A DNA stretch of 64,000 bases from CAWGHZ01 sp963822575 (lineage in GTDB: Bacteria; Pseudomonadota; Alphaproteobacteria; MPNO01; DASWLB01), in assembly GCA_963822575.1 (NCBI GenBank), contig CAWGHZ010000003.1, positions 1 through 64,000 on the forward strand, read 5' to 3'. Every line of letters starts with the position of its first letter. Within the stretch, counting starts at the first letter, position 1. The notes under the pieces are model-generated. The model had not been told where the DNA came from and ran no database searches. It saw only the letters and a list, made by a program, of their open reading frames with translations. Positions 56,979 to 64,000 of the stretch are shown here, piece by piece. A program made the position numbers and the translations under genes.

Positions 56979-58610
56979 TCACGTGCTGATCGTCGCGTCG
57001 GCGACGGCGCGGAGGTCGAAGGCGGCGGCCATCAGCGCGCGGGTGTAGGGCTCGCGCGGCGCCTCGAAGATGGCGCGGGCCGGGCCCTGCTCGACCACCT
57101 TGCCGGCGCGCATCACGATCACCTCGTCGGCGAGCGCCTTCACCACGCGCAGGTCGTGGCTGATGAACATGTAGGCGAGGCGGTGGCGCGCCTGCAGGTC
57201 GCGCAGGAGGTCGACGATCTGCGCCTGTACGCTCATGTCGAGGGCGGAGGTCGGCTCGTCCAGCACCACGAAGCGCGGCTTCAGCACCATGGCGCGGGCG
57301 ATGGCGACGCGCTGGCGCTGGCCGCCGGAGAATTCGTGCGGATAGCGGTCCTGCGTCTCGGGATCGAGCCCGACCTCGCGCAGGGTCTGGCTGATGAGCG
57401 TACGGCGCTCCTCGCGCGTGCCGCCGAGATGGTGGACCTTGAGCCCCTCCTCGACGATCTGGCCGATGGTGAGGCGCGGCGAGAGTGAGGAGTACGGATC
57501 CTGGAACACGATCTGCATCTGGCCGCGCAGCGGCCTGAGCTCGCTCCAGCCGAGCCGGTCGATGGCCCGGCCGCGGAAGCGGATCGGCCCCTCCGAGCGT
57601 TCGAGCCGGAGCATGCCCAGCGCGAGCGTCGTCTTGCCGGAGCCGGACTCGCCGACCACGCCGACCGTGTGCCCCTCTCGCACCGTCACCGAGACGCCGT
57701 CGACCGCCTTGATGTGGCCCACCACGCGGCGCAGCACGCCGCGCTTGATCGGGAACCAGACGCGCAGATCCTCCGCCTCCATCACCACCGGCGCCGCGGC
57801 CTCGGCATGGAGCGGCGCGCCCTTCGGCTCGGCCGCCAGCAAATGGCGGGTGTAGTCGTGCCGCGGCTGGGTGAAAATCGCCTCGGTCTCGCCCTGCTCG
57901 ACGATCTCGCCCTGGGTCATCACGCAGACCCGGTCGGCGAGGCGACGCACGATGCCGAGGTCGTGGGTGATCAGCAGCAGCGACATGCCGAGTCGTGCCT
58001 TGAGGTCGGCCAAGAGCTCCAATATCTGCGCCTGGATGGTGACGTCGAGCGCGGTCGTCGGCTCGTCGGCGATCAGGAGGTCGGGCTCGTTGGCGAGCGC
58101 CATCGCGATCATCACGCGCTGGCGCTGGCCGCCGGAAAGCTGGTGCGGATAGGCGCCGAGCCGGCTTTCGGCGTCCGGCAGCCCGACGAGGTTGAGAAGC
58201 TCGAGCACGCGGGCGCGCGCCGCCATCGGCTTGAGGCCGCGATGCAAACTCAGCACCTCGCCCACCTGCTTCTCGATGGTGTGCAGCGGATTGAGCGAGG
58301 TCATCGGCTCCTGGAAGATCATGGCGATGCGGTCGCCGCGCAGCCGGCGCATCTGGCGCTCGGGCGCGCCCACCAGCTCCTGGCCCTCGAATTTGATCGA
58401 GCCCGAGGGGTGCCAGGCGAGCGGATAGGGCAGGAGCTGCAGGATCGAGAGCGCGGTGACCGACTTGCCGGAGCCCGACTCGCCGACCAGCGCGACGGTC
58501 TCGCCCTTGCCGATCGAGAACGAGGCATTGCGCACGGCCCGGGTCTCGCGCTCGCCCCGCCCGAACGAGATGGACAGGTCCTTGATGTCGACGAGGGGTT
58601 CGCCGCTCAC
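56979..58610 (-). CDS. yejF: Oligopeptide ABC transporter ATP-binding protein, double domain (YejF-like)
   Basis: The 543-residue protein has two ATPase halves. The first has VALVGESGSGKSVTALSILQ, LSGGQRQRVMIAMALANEPD and LLIADEPTTALDVTIQAQIL; the second has VGVVGESGSGKTTLALGMLR, FSGGQRQRVAIARAMVLKPR and FVVLDEPTSALDMSVQAQIV. The double arrangement in one chain is typical of YejF, in contrast to the separate OppD and OppF. The GTG start overlaps the stop of yejE by 4 bp (GTGA). It powers the Yej uptake system for peptides, known in enterobacteria for microcin C. Confidence 0.92.
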   Translation of the reverse strand: MSGEPLVDIKDLSISFGRGERETRAVRNASFSIGKGETVALVGESGSGKSVTALSILQLLPYPLAWHPSGSIKFEGQELVGAPERQMRRLRGDRIAMIFQEPMTSLNPLHTIEKQVGEVLSLHRGLKPMAARARVLELLNLVGLPDAESRLGAYPHQLSGGQRQRVMIAMALANEPDLLIADEPTTALDVTIQAQILELLADLKARLGMSLLLITHDLGIVRRLADRVCVMTQGEIVEQGETEAIFTQPRHDYTRHLLAAEPKGAPLHAEAAAPVVMEAEDLRVWFPIKRGVLRRVVGHIKAVDGVSVTVREGHTVGVVGESGSGKTTLALGMLRLERSEGPIRFRGRAIDRLGWSELRPLRGQMQIVFQDPYSSLSPRLTIGQIVEEGLKVHHLGGTREERRTLISQTLREVGLDPETQDRYPHEFSGGQRQRVAIARAMVLKPRFVVLDEPTSALDMSVQAQIVDLLRDLQARHRLAYMFISHDLRVVKALADEVIVMRAGKVVEQGPARAIFEAPREPYTRALMAAAFDLRAVADATIST

Positions 58611-59668
58611 CGGAACACCTTGCGCGGGTCGAAGGCGTCGCGCACCGCCTCGCCGACGAAGATCAGCAGCGAGAGCATGATGGCGAGCACCATGAATCCG
58701 GTGATGCCGAGCCACGGCGCCTGGAGGTTCGCCTTGCCCTGGGCGAGAAGCTCGCCGAGCGAGGGCGAGCCCGGCGGCAGGCCGAAGCCGAGGAAGTCGA
58801 GCGAGGTGAGCGCGGTGATCGAGCCGTTCAGCGTGAACGGCAGGAAGGTGAGCGTCGCCACCACTGCGTTGGGCAGCACGTGGCGGCGGATGATGGTGAA
58901 GTTGCCGACGCCGAGCGCGCGCGCCGCGCGCACGTAGTCGAAATTGCGCGCGCGCAGGAACTCCGCCCGCACCACGCCGACCAGCGCCATCCACGAGAAA
59001 GCGAGCAATATGCCCAAAAGCCACCAGAAGTTCGGCTGCACCACGCTCGACAGGATGATGAGCAGGAAGAGCGTCGGCAGGCCCGACCAGATCTCGATGA
59101 AGCGCTGGAACAGAAGGTCGGTCCAGCCGCCGAAATAGCCCTGCACGGCGCCCGCCGCGACGCCGATGATCGAGGAGAAGAAGGTAAGCGTGAGCCCGAA
59201 CAGCACCGAAAGCCGGAAGCCGTAGATCACCCGCGCCAGCACGTCGCGCGCCTGGTCGTCGGTGCCGAGCGGGTTCCGCCACGTCGGCGGCGACGGCGCC
59301 GGCCGGTTCAGCCTGAGATCGACCGTGTTGTAGCTGTAGGGGATCAGCGGCCAGAGGAGCCAGCCGCCGCCCTCGTGGATCAGCTTCACCACCTCCGGGT
59401 CGCGATAATCCGCCTCGGTCTGGAAGAACCCGCCGAACGTCGTTTCCGGATAGGCGTGAAGGATCGGGAAGTAGGCGGCGCCGTGGTATTCCACCACCAG
59501 CGGCTTGTCGTTCGCCAGGAACTCGGCGAACAGGGTGACGACGAACAGGAACAGGAAAATCCAGAACGAGACGTAGCCGCGCCGGTTCGCCTTGAAGTTG
59601 GCGAAGCGCCGCGCGGTGATCGGCGTCACGCGCAGCCCCATGACGCGCGCGGTCCGCCCGTCAGACAT
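58607..59668 (-). CDS. yejE: Oligopeptide ABC transporter permease YejE-like
   Basis: The 353-residue permease begins with a cytoplasmic segment (ITARRFANFKANRRGYVSFW), a first helix (IFLFLFVVTLFAEFLANDKP) and a long periplasmic insert typical of YejE (YPETTFGGFFQTEADYRDPE). It then has the OppC-type core: GTDDQARDVLARVIYGFRLS, LFLLIILSSVVQPNFWWLLG and the EAA loop ARALGVGNFTIIRRHVLPNA. Its start overlaps the end of yejB by 8 bp. Confidence 0.92.
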   Translation of the reverse strand: MSDGRTARVMGLRVTPITARRFANFKANRRGYVSFWIFLFLFVVTLFAEFLANDKPLVVEYHGAAYFPILHAYPETTFGGFFQTEADYRDPEVVKLIHEGGGWLLWPLIPYSYNTVDLRLNRPAPSPPTWRNPLGTDDQARDVLARVIYGFRLSVLFGLTLTFFSSIIGVAAGAVQGYFGGWTDLLFQRFIEIWSGLPTLFLLIILSSVVQPNFWWLLGILLAFSWMALVGVVRAEFLRARNFDYVRAARALGVGNFTIIRRHVLPNAVVATLTFLPFTLNGSITALTSLDFLGFGLPPGSPSLGELLAQGKANLQAPWLGITGFMVLAIMLSLLIFVGEAVRDAFDPRKVFR

Positions 59669-60776
59669 TGCGCGCCTCGAAATCGATGCGCGGGTCGACC
59701 ACCGTGTAGGTGAGGTCGCCCACCAGATTCATGATCAGCCCCAGCAGGCTGAAGAAATAGAGCGTGCCGAACATGATCGGGTAGTCGCGCTTGATCACCG
59801 CCTCGAACCCGAGGAGCCCGAGCCCGTCGAGCGAGAAGATGATCTCGGTCAGCAGCGCGCCCGTGAACAGGATGCCGATGAAGGCGCCGGGAAAGCCCGC
59901 GATCACGATCAGCATCGCGTTGCGGAAGACATGGCCGTAGAGCACGCGGCGCTGGGTGAGGCCCTTGGCGCGCGCCGTCAGCACGTATTGCTGGTTGATC
60001 TGGTCGAGGAACGAGTTCTTGGTCAGAAGCGTCAGAGTGGCGAACGACCCGATGGTGAGCGACAGGATCGGCAGCACCATGTGCCACAGATAGTCGCCGA
60101 TCTGCTGCGGCCACGGCAGGGACGACCAGTTCTCCGAGACGAGACCGCGCAGCGGGAACCAGTCGAGGAAGCTTCCGCCCGCGAACAGAACGATCAGCAG
60201 GATCGCGAACAGGAAGCTCGGCACGGCATAGCCGACCACGATTACCGCGCTGGTCCAGATGTCGAAGCGCGAGCCGTCGAGCACCGCCTTGCGGATGCCG
60301 AGCGGTATGGAGATCAGGTAGGTGAACAGGGTGGTCCACAGGCCGAGCGAGATCGAGACCGGCATCTTCTCGATCACCAGATCGACCACCCGCTCGTCTC
60401 GGAAGTAGCTGGTGCCGAAATCGAACCGCAGGTAGTGCCCCATCATCAGGACGAACCGCTCGCCCATCGGCTTGTCGAAGCCGAACTGCTTCTCGATCTG
60501 CTTGACGAACTCGGGGTCGAGCCCCTGCGCGCCGCGATACTTGCTGCTGCCTTCCGACGAGCCGCCCTGCCCCGGCCGCGGCGCCGTGCCGCCGCCGACC
60601 TCGCTGCCGCCGCCGCCGATGCGCGAGATGGCCCCGCCGCCCACGCCGGTGAGCTGAGCGATCACCTGCTCGACCGGCCCGCCGGGCGCGAACTGCACGA
60701 TGAAGAAGTTGATGACCATGATCCCGAACAAAGTCGGGATGATCAGCAGCAGCCGGCGGACGAGATAGGCGAGCAT
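59661..60776 (-). CDS. yejB: Oligopeptide ABC transporter permease YejB-like
   Basis: The 371-residue permease starts MLAYLVRRLLLIIPTLFGIM, the OppB-type signal-anchor helix, then NFFIVQFAPGGPVEQVIAQL. A Gly/Ser/Pro-rich loop of about 60 residues (GGGAISRIGGGGSEVGGG) follows, longer than in enteric YejB. The rest has FDFGTSYFRDERVVDLVIEK, VPSFLFAILLIVLFAGGSFL and the EAA loop ARAKGLTQRRVLYGHVFRNA. It would form the heterodimeric channel with YejE. Confidence 0.92.
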   Translation of the reverse strand: MLAYLVRRLLLIIPTLFGIMVINFFIVQFAPGGPVEQVIAQLTGVGGGAISRIGGGGSEVGGGTAPRPGQGGSSEGSSKYRGAQGLDPEFVKQIEKQFGFDKPMGERFVLMMGHYLRFDFGTSYFRDERVVDLVIEKMPVSISLGLWTTLFTYLISIPLGIRKAVLDGSRFDIWTSAVIVVGYAVPSFLFAILLIVLFAGGSFLDWFPLRGLVSENWSSLPWPQQIGDYLWHMVLPILSLTIGSFATLTLLTKNSFLDQINQQYVLTARAKGLTQRRVLYGHVFRNAMLIVIAGFPGAFIGILFTGALLTEIIFSLDGLGLLGFEAVIKRDYPIMFGTLYFFSLLGLIMNLVGDLTYTVVDPRIDFEARNV

Positions 60777-60858
60777 GGGGAGCCGATCGAGTTCTCGCTA
60801 GCGCGTTCTAAGGCCAAAAGGCGGAAGCTTCAACGTCGGGACCGGATCGCCCGACCAC

Positions 60859-61001
60859 CCCCCACCCTGTCCCTCCCCCTCAAGGGGGGAGGGAACGCTG
60901 GTACCGCGAGCCTTCGCGCAAACTTGCATCGCGCCAGACAAACCCGCAGGGGCCGTTGTGTTCGCTCCCTCCCCCCTTGAAGGGGAGGGTTGGGGAGGGG
61001 G
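60859..61001. repeat. Interrupted inverted repeat, type F
   Basis: The left end (caccctgtccctccccctca, agggggagggaacg) and right end (ttcgctccctccccccttga, aggggagggttggggagg) are inverted copies about 100 bp apart, each itself a small hairpin. It fills the gap between yejB and the first yejA-like gene. Confidence 0.7.
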
Positions 61002-61015
61002 GTCGCGGGGCGGCC

Positions 61016-62854
61016 CTACCTTCCCTGCTCCGCCGCGAGCCTCGCCGCCTTCGCCCGGTCGAACCACCACGTGTCCGCCACCCCCATCGACGGGTCGTAG
61101 CGCGGCGGGTGCGCCGGGCGCGAGAACTTGCTCCAGTAGGCGATGTCGTGGTTGGAATTGTACCATTGCGGCACGCAGTAATGGTTCCACATCAGGACCC
61201 GGTCGAGCGCGCCGACCGCGGCGACCATCGCCGCGCGGTCCTCGGCCCCGAGCACCTTATCGACCAGCGCGTCCACCGCCTTGTCCTTGATGCCGGCGAG
61301 GTTGCGTGAGCCCGGCGTATCGGCCGCCTTGGAGCCCCAGTAGTTGCGCTGCTCGATGCCCGGTGTCAGGAACTGGACGTAGCGCTCGATCACCACGTCG
61401 TAGTCGAAGCTCTGCTCGCGGTTGATGAAGTTGGCGACGTCCACGACCCGGATGGTCGCGACGATCCCCAGCCGCGCGAGGTTGCGGATATAGGGGTTGA
61501 TGATGCGCGCCATCGTCGGCTCGAAGATCAGGAACTCGACGGACAGCGGCTCGCCCGCGGCGTTCATGCGCCTTCCGTCGCGGATGGTCCAGCCGGCGTC
61601 GGCCAGCAGCTTCGCCGCCTCGCGGAGGTTGTGGCGGAGCTTCGCTTGCGTGCCCGCCTCGGGCGCCGTGAAGGGCTTCTCGAACACCTCGGGCGGCACC
61701 TCGCCCTTCAGCGGTTCGAGGACCGCCAGCTCCGCCTTCGAGGGCGGCCCGTGCGCGGCGAGCGGCGAGTTCTCGAACATCGAGGTCGTCCGCTTGTACA
61801 TGCCGTAGAACAGCGCGCGGTTGGTCCACTGGAAATCGAAGGCGAGGTCGAGCGCCTGGCGCACGCGCACGTCCTTGAACTTCTCGCGGCGCAGGTTGAA
61901 GAACCAGGCCTGCACGCCCGAGGGCGTGTGGTCGGGGATCGTCTCGACCACGATCTTGCCCGACGTGACCTGCGGCTTGTCCTTGTATTTCGTCGCCCAG
62001 TCGCGCGAGGTGAACTCCTCGCGCCAGTCGTAGGCGCCGCCGAAGAACGCCTCCAGCGCCACGTCACGGTCGCGGAAGAACTCGATGCGGATCGTGTCGA
62101 AGTTGAACCGGCCCACGTTCACGGGCAGGTCCTTCCCCCAGTAATCCTTCACCCGCTTGAATTCGATCCAGCGGCCCGGCTCGACCGCCGCCACCTTGTA
62201 GGGGCCGGAGCCGAGCGGCGGGTCCATCGTCGTCCTGGCGAAGTCCTTGCCTTTCCAGTACGCCGCCGACAGCACCGGCATCTCGGCAAGCTGCACCGGC
62301 AGGTCGCGGTGGCGGCCGGGCGTGAAGTCGAACCTGACCGTATGCGCGTCGGGCGCCGTCACGTCCGCGACGCCGTCATACAGGATGCGGTAGCGCGGGT
62401 GGCCCTTGGCGATCAGCGTCTTGTAGGTGAACATCACGTCTGCGGCAGTGATGGGCGTGCCGTCGTGGAAGCGCGCCTCGGGCCGCAGGTGGAACGCGAT
62501 CCAGCTCTGGTCCGCCGGCATCTCGGCCGACTTTGCGACGAGACCGTAGAGCGCATCGGGCTCGTCGTAGTCGCGCGTCATCAGCGTGTCGAAGGTGAAG
62601 CCGATCACGTCGGGCGTCACGCCCTTGAGAATGAACGGGTTGAGATTGTCGAACGTGTCGAGCCCCATCAGCCGCAGCTCGCCCCCCTTCGGTGCGTCCG
62701 GGTTGGCGTAGGCGAAATGTGTGAAGTCCGGCCCGTACTTGAGATCGCCGAAGACCGAGACGCCGTGGCGCACAATCGTGTCGCCCGCCCGCGCGGCCAC
62801 CGGCAACGAAGCGACCGCCAGCGCGGCCGCGAGGAGCGCGAGACGCTTCACCAC
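61016..62854 (-). CDS. yejA: Extracellular solute-binding protein, YejA-like, copy 1
   Basis: The 612-residue family 5 binding protein has a signal peptide (LALLAAALAVASLPVAARAG) and RHGVSVFGDLKYGPDFTHFA, which is specific to YejA-like proteins. It continues with NPFILKGVTPDVIGFTFDTL, LRPEARFHDGTPITAADVMF, PPLGSGPYKVAAVEPGRWIE and VQAWFFNLRREKFKDVRVRQ. It would bind oligopeptides in the periplasm for YejBEF. The GTG at 62854 begins 7 bp after the stop of the second copy; the adjacent GTG at 62851 is an alternative. Confidence 0.9.
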   Translation of the reverse strand: MVKRLALLAAALAVASLPVAARAGDTIVRHGVSVFGDLKYGPDFTHFAYANPDAPKGGELRLMGLDTFDNLNPFILKGVTPDVIGFTFDTLMTRDYDEPDALYGLVAKSAEMPADQSWIAFHLRPEARFHDGTPITAADVMFTYKTLIAKGHPRYRILYDGVADVTAPDAHTVRFDFTPGRHRDLPVQLAEMPVLSAAYWKGKDFARTTMDPPLGSGPYKVAAVEPGRWIEFKRVKDYWGKDLPVNVGRFNFDTIRIEFFRDRDVALEAFFGGAYDWREEFTSRDWATKYKDKPQVTSGKIVVETIPDHTPSGVQAWFFNLRREKFKDVRVRQALDLAFDFQWTNRALFYGMYKRTTSMFENSPLAAHGPPSKAELAVLEPLKGEVPPEVFEKPFTAPEAGTQAKLRHNLREAAKLLADAGWTIRDGRRMNAAGEPLSVEFLIFEPTMARIINPYIRNLARLGIVATIRVVDVANFINREQSFDYDVVIERYVQFLTPGIEQRNYWGSKAADTPGSRNLAGIKDKAVDALVDKVLGAEDRAAMVAAVGALDRVLMWNHYCVPQWYNSNHDIAYWSKFSRPAHPPRYDPSMGVADTWWFDRAKAARLAAEQGR

Positions 62855-62861
62855 GGCGTCG

Positions 62862-64000
62862 TCATTGCTGCCTGAGCCCGGTGCGGGCGAGGGCCGCATC
62901 CTTGGCCTTGTCGATCCACCACGAGAAGAAGCCGGTGCCGTAGGGCGGGCGCTCCTTCGGGATGCCGAACCGGTTCCAGTACGCCTCGCGGAAGCTCGAA
63001 ATGTGCCAGTTCGGCACCAGGTAGTGGTGCCACAAGAGCACCCGGTCGAGCGCGTGCGTCGCGGTGACCAGCGCCGTGCGGTCGGGCGCCCCGATCAGGT
63101 CGTCGACCAGCCTGTCGATCGCCTTGTTCCTGATGCCGATCACGTTGCCGGAGCCGGGCCGGTCGGCCGCGTCCGACGTCCACATGTCGCGCTGCTCGTT
63201 ACCGGGCGAGAGCGACTGCGGGAAGGTCTGCACGATCAAGTCGAAGTCGAAATCGCGCACCCGGTTCTGGTAGGCGGCGGGGTCGATGGTGCGGATGCGG
63301 CCCTCGATGCCGAGCCGCTTGAGGTTCTGCAGGTAGGGCGTGATGACGCGCTCGAATGCGGGCTCGGCCAGCAGGAACTCGACCGCGACCGGCTGGTGCG
63401 AGTTGGGGTCGATCAGCCGGCCGTTCTGGACGGTATAGCCGGCCTTCTGCAGGATCGCCGCGGCCTTGCGCAGATTGGCGCGCGGCACGCCCGAGCCGTC
63501 GGTCGCCGGCTCCTTGTATTCCTCGGTGAAGACCTGGTCGGGGATCTGGCCGCGCAGCGGGGTGAGCAGCTTGAGCTCGGCCGGCGACGGCAGGCCCTTC
63601 GACGCGAGCTCGGTATTGGAGAAGTAGCTCTCGGTGCGCACGTACTGGCCGTAGAACAAATGCCTGTTCGACCACTGGAAGTCGAAGGCAAGGTCCATCG
63701 CCTCGCGCAGCGCGATGTTCCGGAACTTCTCGCGCCGCAGGTTGAAGGCGAAGCCCTGCATGCCGGTTGGCAGCGAGTTCGGCACCTCCTCCTTGATCAC
63801 CGCGCCCTGATTGAGCGCCGGGAAGCTGTAGCCGGTCGCCCAGGTCTTCGACGCGTTCTCGAACCGGTAGTCGTAGAGCCCCGCCTTGAACGCCTCGAGC
63901 GAGACCGTCTCGTCGCGGTAAAAGTCGTAGCGGACCTCGTCGAAATTGTAGAGCCCGCGCCGGACCGGCAGGTCCTTCCCCCAGTAGTTCGGGTCGCGCC
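62862..64000 (-). CDS. Extracellular solute-binding protein, YejA-like, copy 2 (partial)
   Basis: Only the C-terminal part of about 378 residues is inside the window; the frame is open to the right edge. It has NYWGKDLPVRRGLYNFDEVR, TGMQGFAFNLRREKFRNIAL, REAMDLAFDFQWSNRHLFYG, VFTEEYKEPATDGSGVPRAN, FDFDLIVQTFPQSLSPGNEQ and LVPNWHISSFREAYWNRFGI, all aligning to the same regions of copy 1. Tandem YejA-type binding proteins feeding one YejBEF permease are common in rhizobial relatives and may broaden peptide range. This gene begins the operon, or lies near its beginning. Confidence 0.88.
   Translation of the reverse strand, partial: RDPNYWGKDLPVRRGLYNFDEVRYDFYRDETVSLEAFKAGLYDYRFENASKTWATGYSFPALNQGAVIKEEVPNSLPTGMQGFAFNLRREKFRNIALREAMDLAFDFQWSNRHLFYGQYVRTESYFSNTELASKGLPSPAELKLLTPLRGQIPDQVFTEEYKEPATDGSGVPRANLRKAAAILQKAGYTVQNGRLIDPNSHQPVAVEFLLAEPAFERVITPYLQNLKRLGIEGRIRTIDPAAYQNRVRDFDFDLIVQTFPQSLSPGNEQRDMWTSDAADRPGSGNVIGIRNKAIDRLVDDLIGAPDRTALVTATHALDRVLLWHHYLVPNWHISSFREAYWNRFGIPKERPPYGTGFFSWWIDKAKDAALARTGLRQQ

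Noticed and set aside
1..64000. CRISPR arrays, rRNA and tRNA genes
   Set aside because: No regularly spaced short repeats and no recognisable rRNA or tRNA sequence were seen on either strand by eye.

Overview
The window is a GC-rich chromosomal segment that most resembles an alphaproteobacterium. The evidence is a C4-pathway 5-aminolevulinate synthase (hemA), a FliX flagellar regulator beside a perfect CtrA-type box (TTAA-N7-TTAA), a DksA with the single-cysteine finger seen in that class, an RNase E whose S1 domain carries a long acidic insert, and several families of palindromic intergenic repeats. No rRNA, tRNA, CRISPR array or transposase gene was found.

Left end (1-5.8 kb). The first 3.7 kb holds recognisable proteins broken by very frequent indels: a short-chain dehydrogenase, a possible flavoprotein, and a thioredoxin/UGSC-like protein. 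The indels thin out away from the edge, so this is either gene decay or poor contig-end sequence. At 5226-5753 lies a gene that reads through an in-frame TGA to give U-G-S-C, the signature of the UGSC selenoprotein family, followed at once by a SECIS-like hairpin. A 1.5-kb AT-richer segment (PIN-like DUF5615 protein, small hypothetical, Rap1a/Tai-like protein) is flanked by a 16-bp direct repeat and seems to have split an ATGA junction between the thioredoxin/UGSC-like gene and the selenoprotein gene.

5.8-24.6 kb. A secreted protein and an OprB porin are followed by a minus-strand iron-uptake operon (cupredoxin, FTR1 permease, polyferredoxin, P19-type periplasmic protein, HemP) with two Fur-like sites. 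Next come a luciferase-like oxidoreductase, DUF1801, dksA, fliX and a receiver protein. A molybdenum-cofactor group follows (ModE-type regulator, mobA, fdhD, moaA) with a PAS histidine kinase among them, then an aminotransferase, hemA and two tandem amidohydrolases.

24.6-26.5 kb. A low-GC island carries a broken reverse transcriptase and a PD-(D/E)XK nuclease-like protein, probably an anti-phage module, next to a CocE hydrolase fragment.

26.5-48.5 kb. This is catabolism and transport: an orphan NitT/TauT binding protein; a minus-strand group (GMC oxidoreductase, amidohydrolase, aryl-AMP ligase, SDR, UroD-like protein, TRAP permeases, HpcH-type and class II aldolases, Fpg glycosylase, MmgE/PrpD); then a plus-strand unit (SDR, LigA, LigB, isochorismatase-type hydrolase, complete NitT/TauT ABC transporter) that looks like uptake and ring cleavage or hydrolysis of an unknown aromatic or amide compound.

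48.5-64 kb. Cell-wall and RNA housekeeping genes (PBP1A, N-acetylmuramoyl-L-alanine amidase, RNase E), a MetE-like protein, and a Yej-type peptide ABC transporter (yejF, yejE, yejB and two tandem yejA-like binding proteins, the last cut by the right edge).
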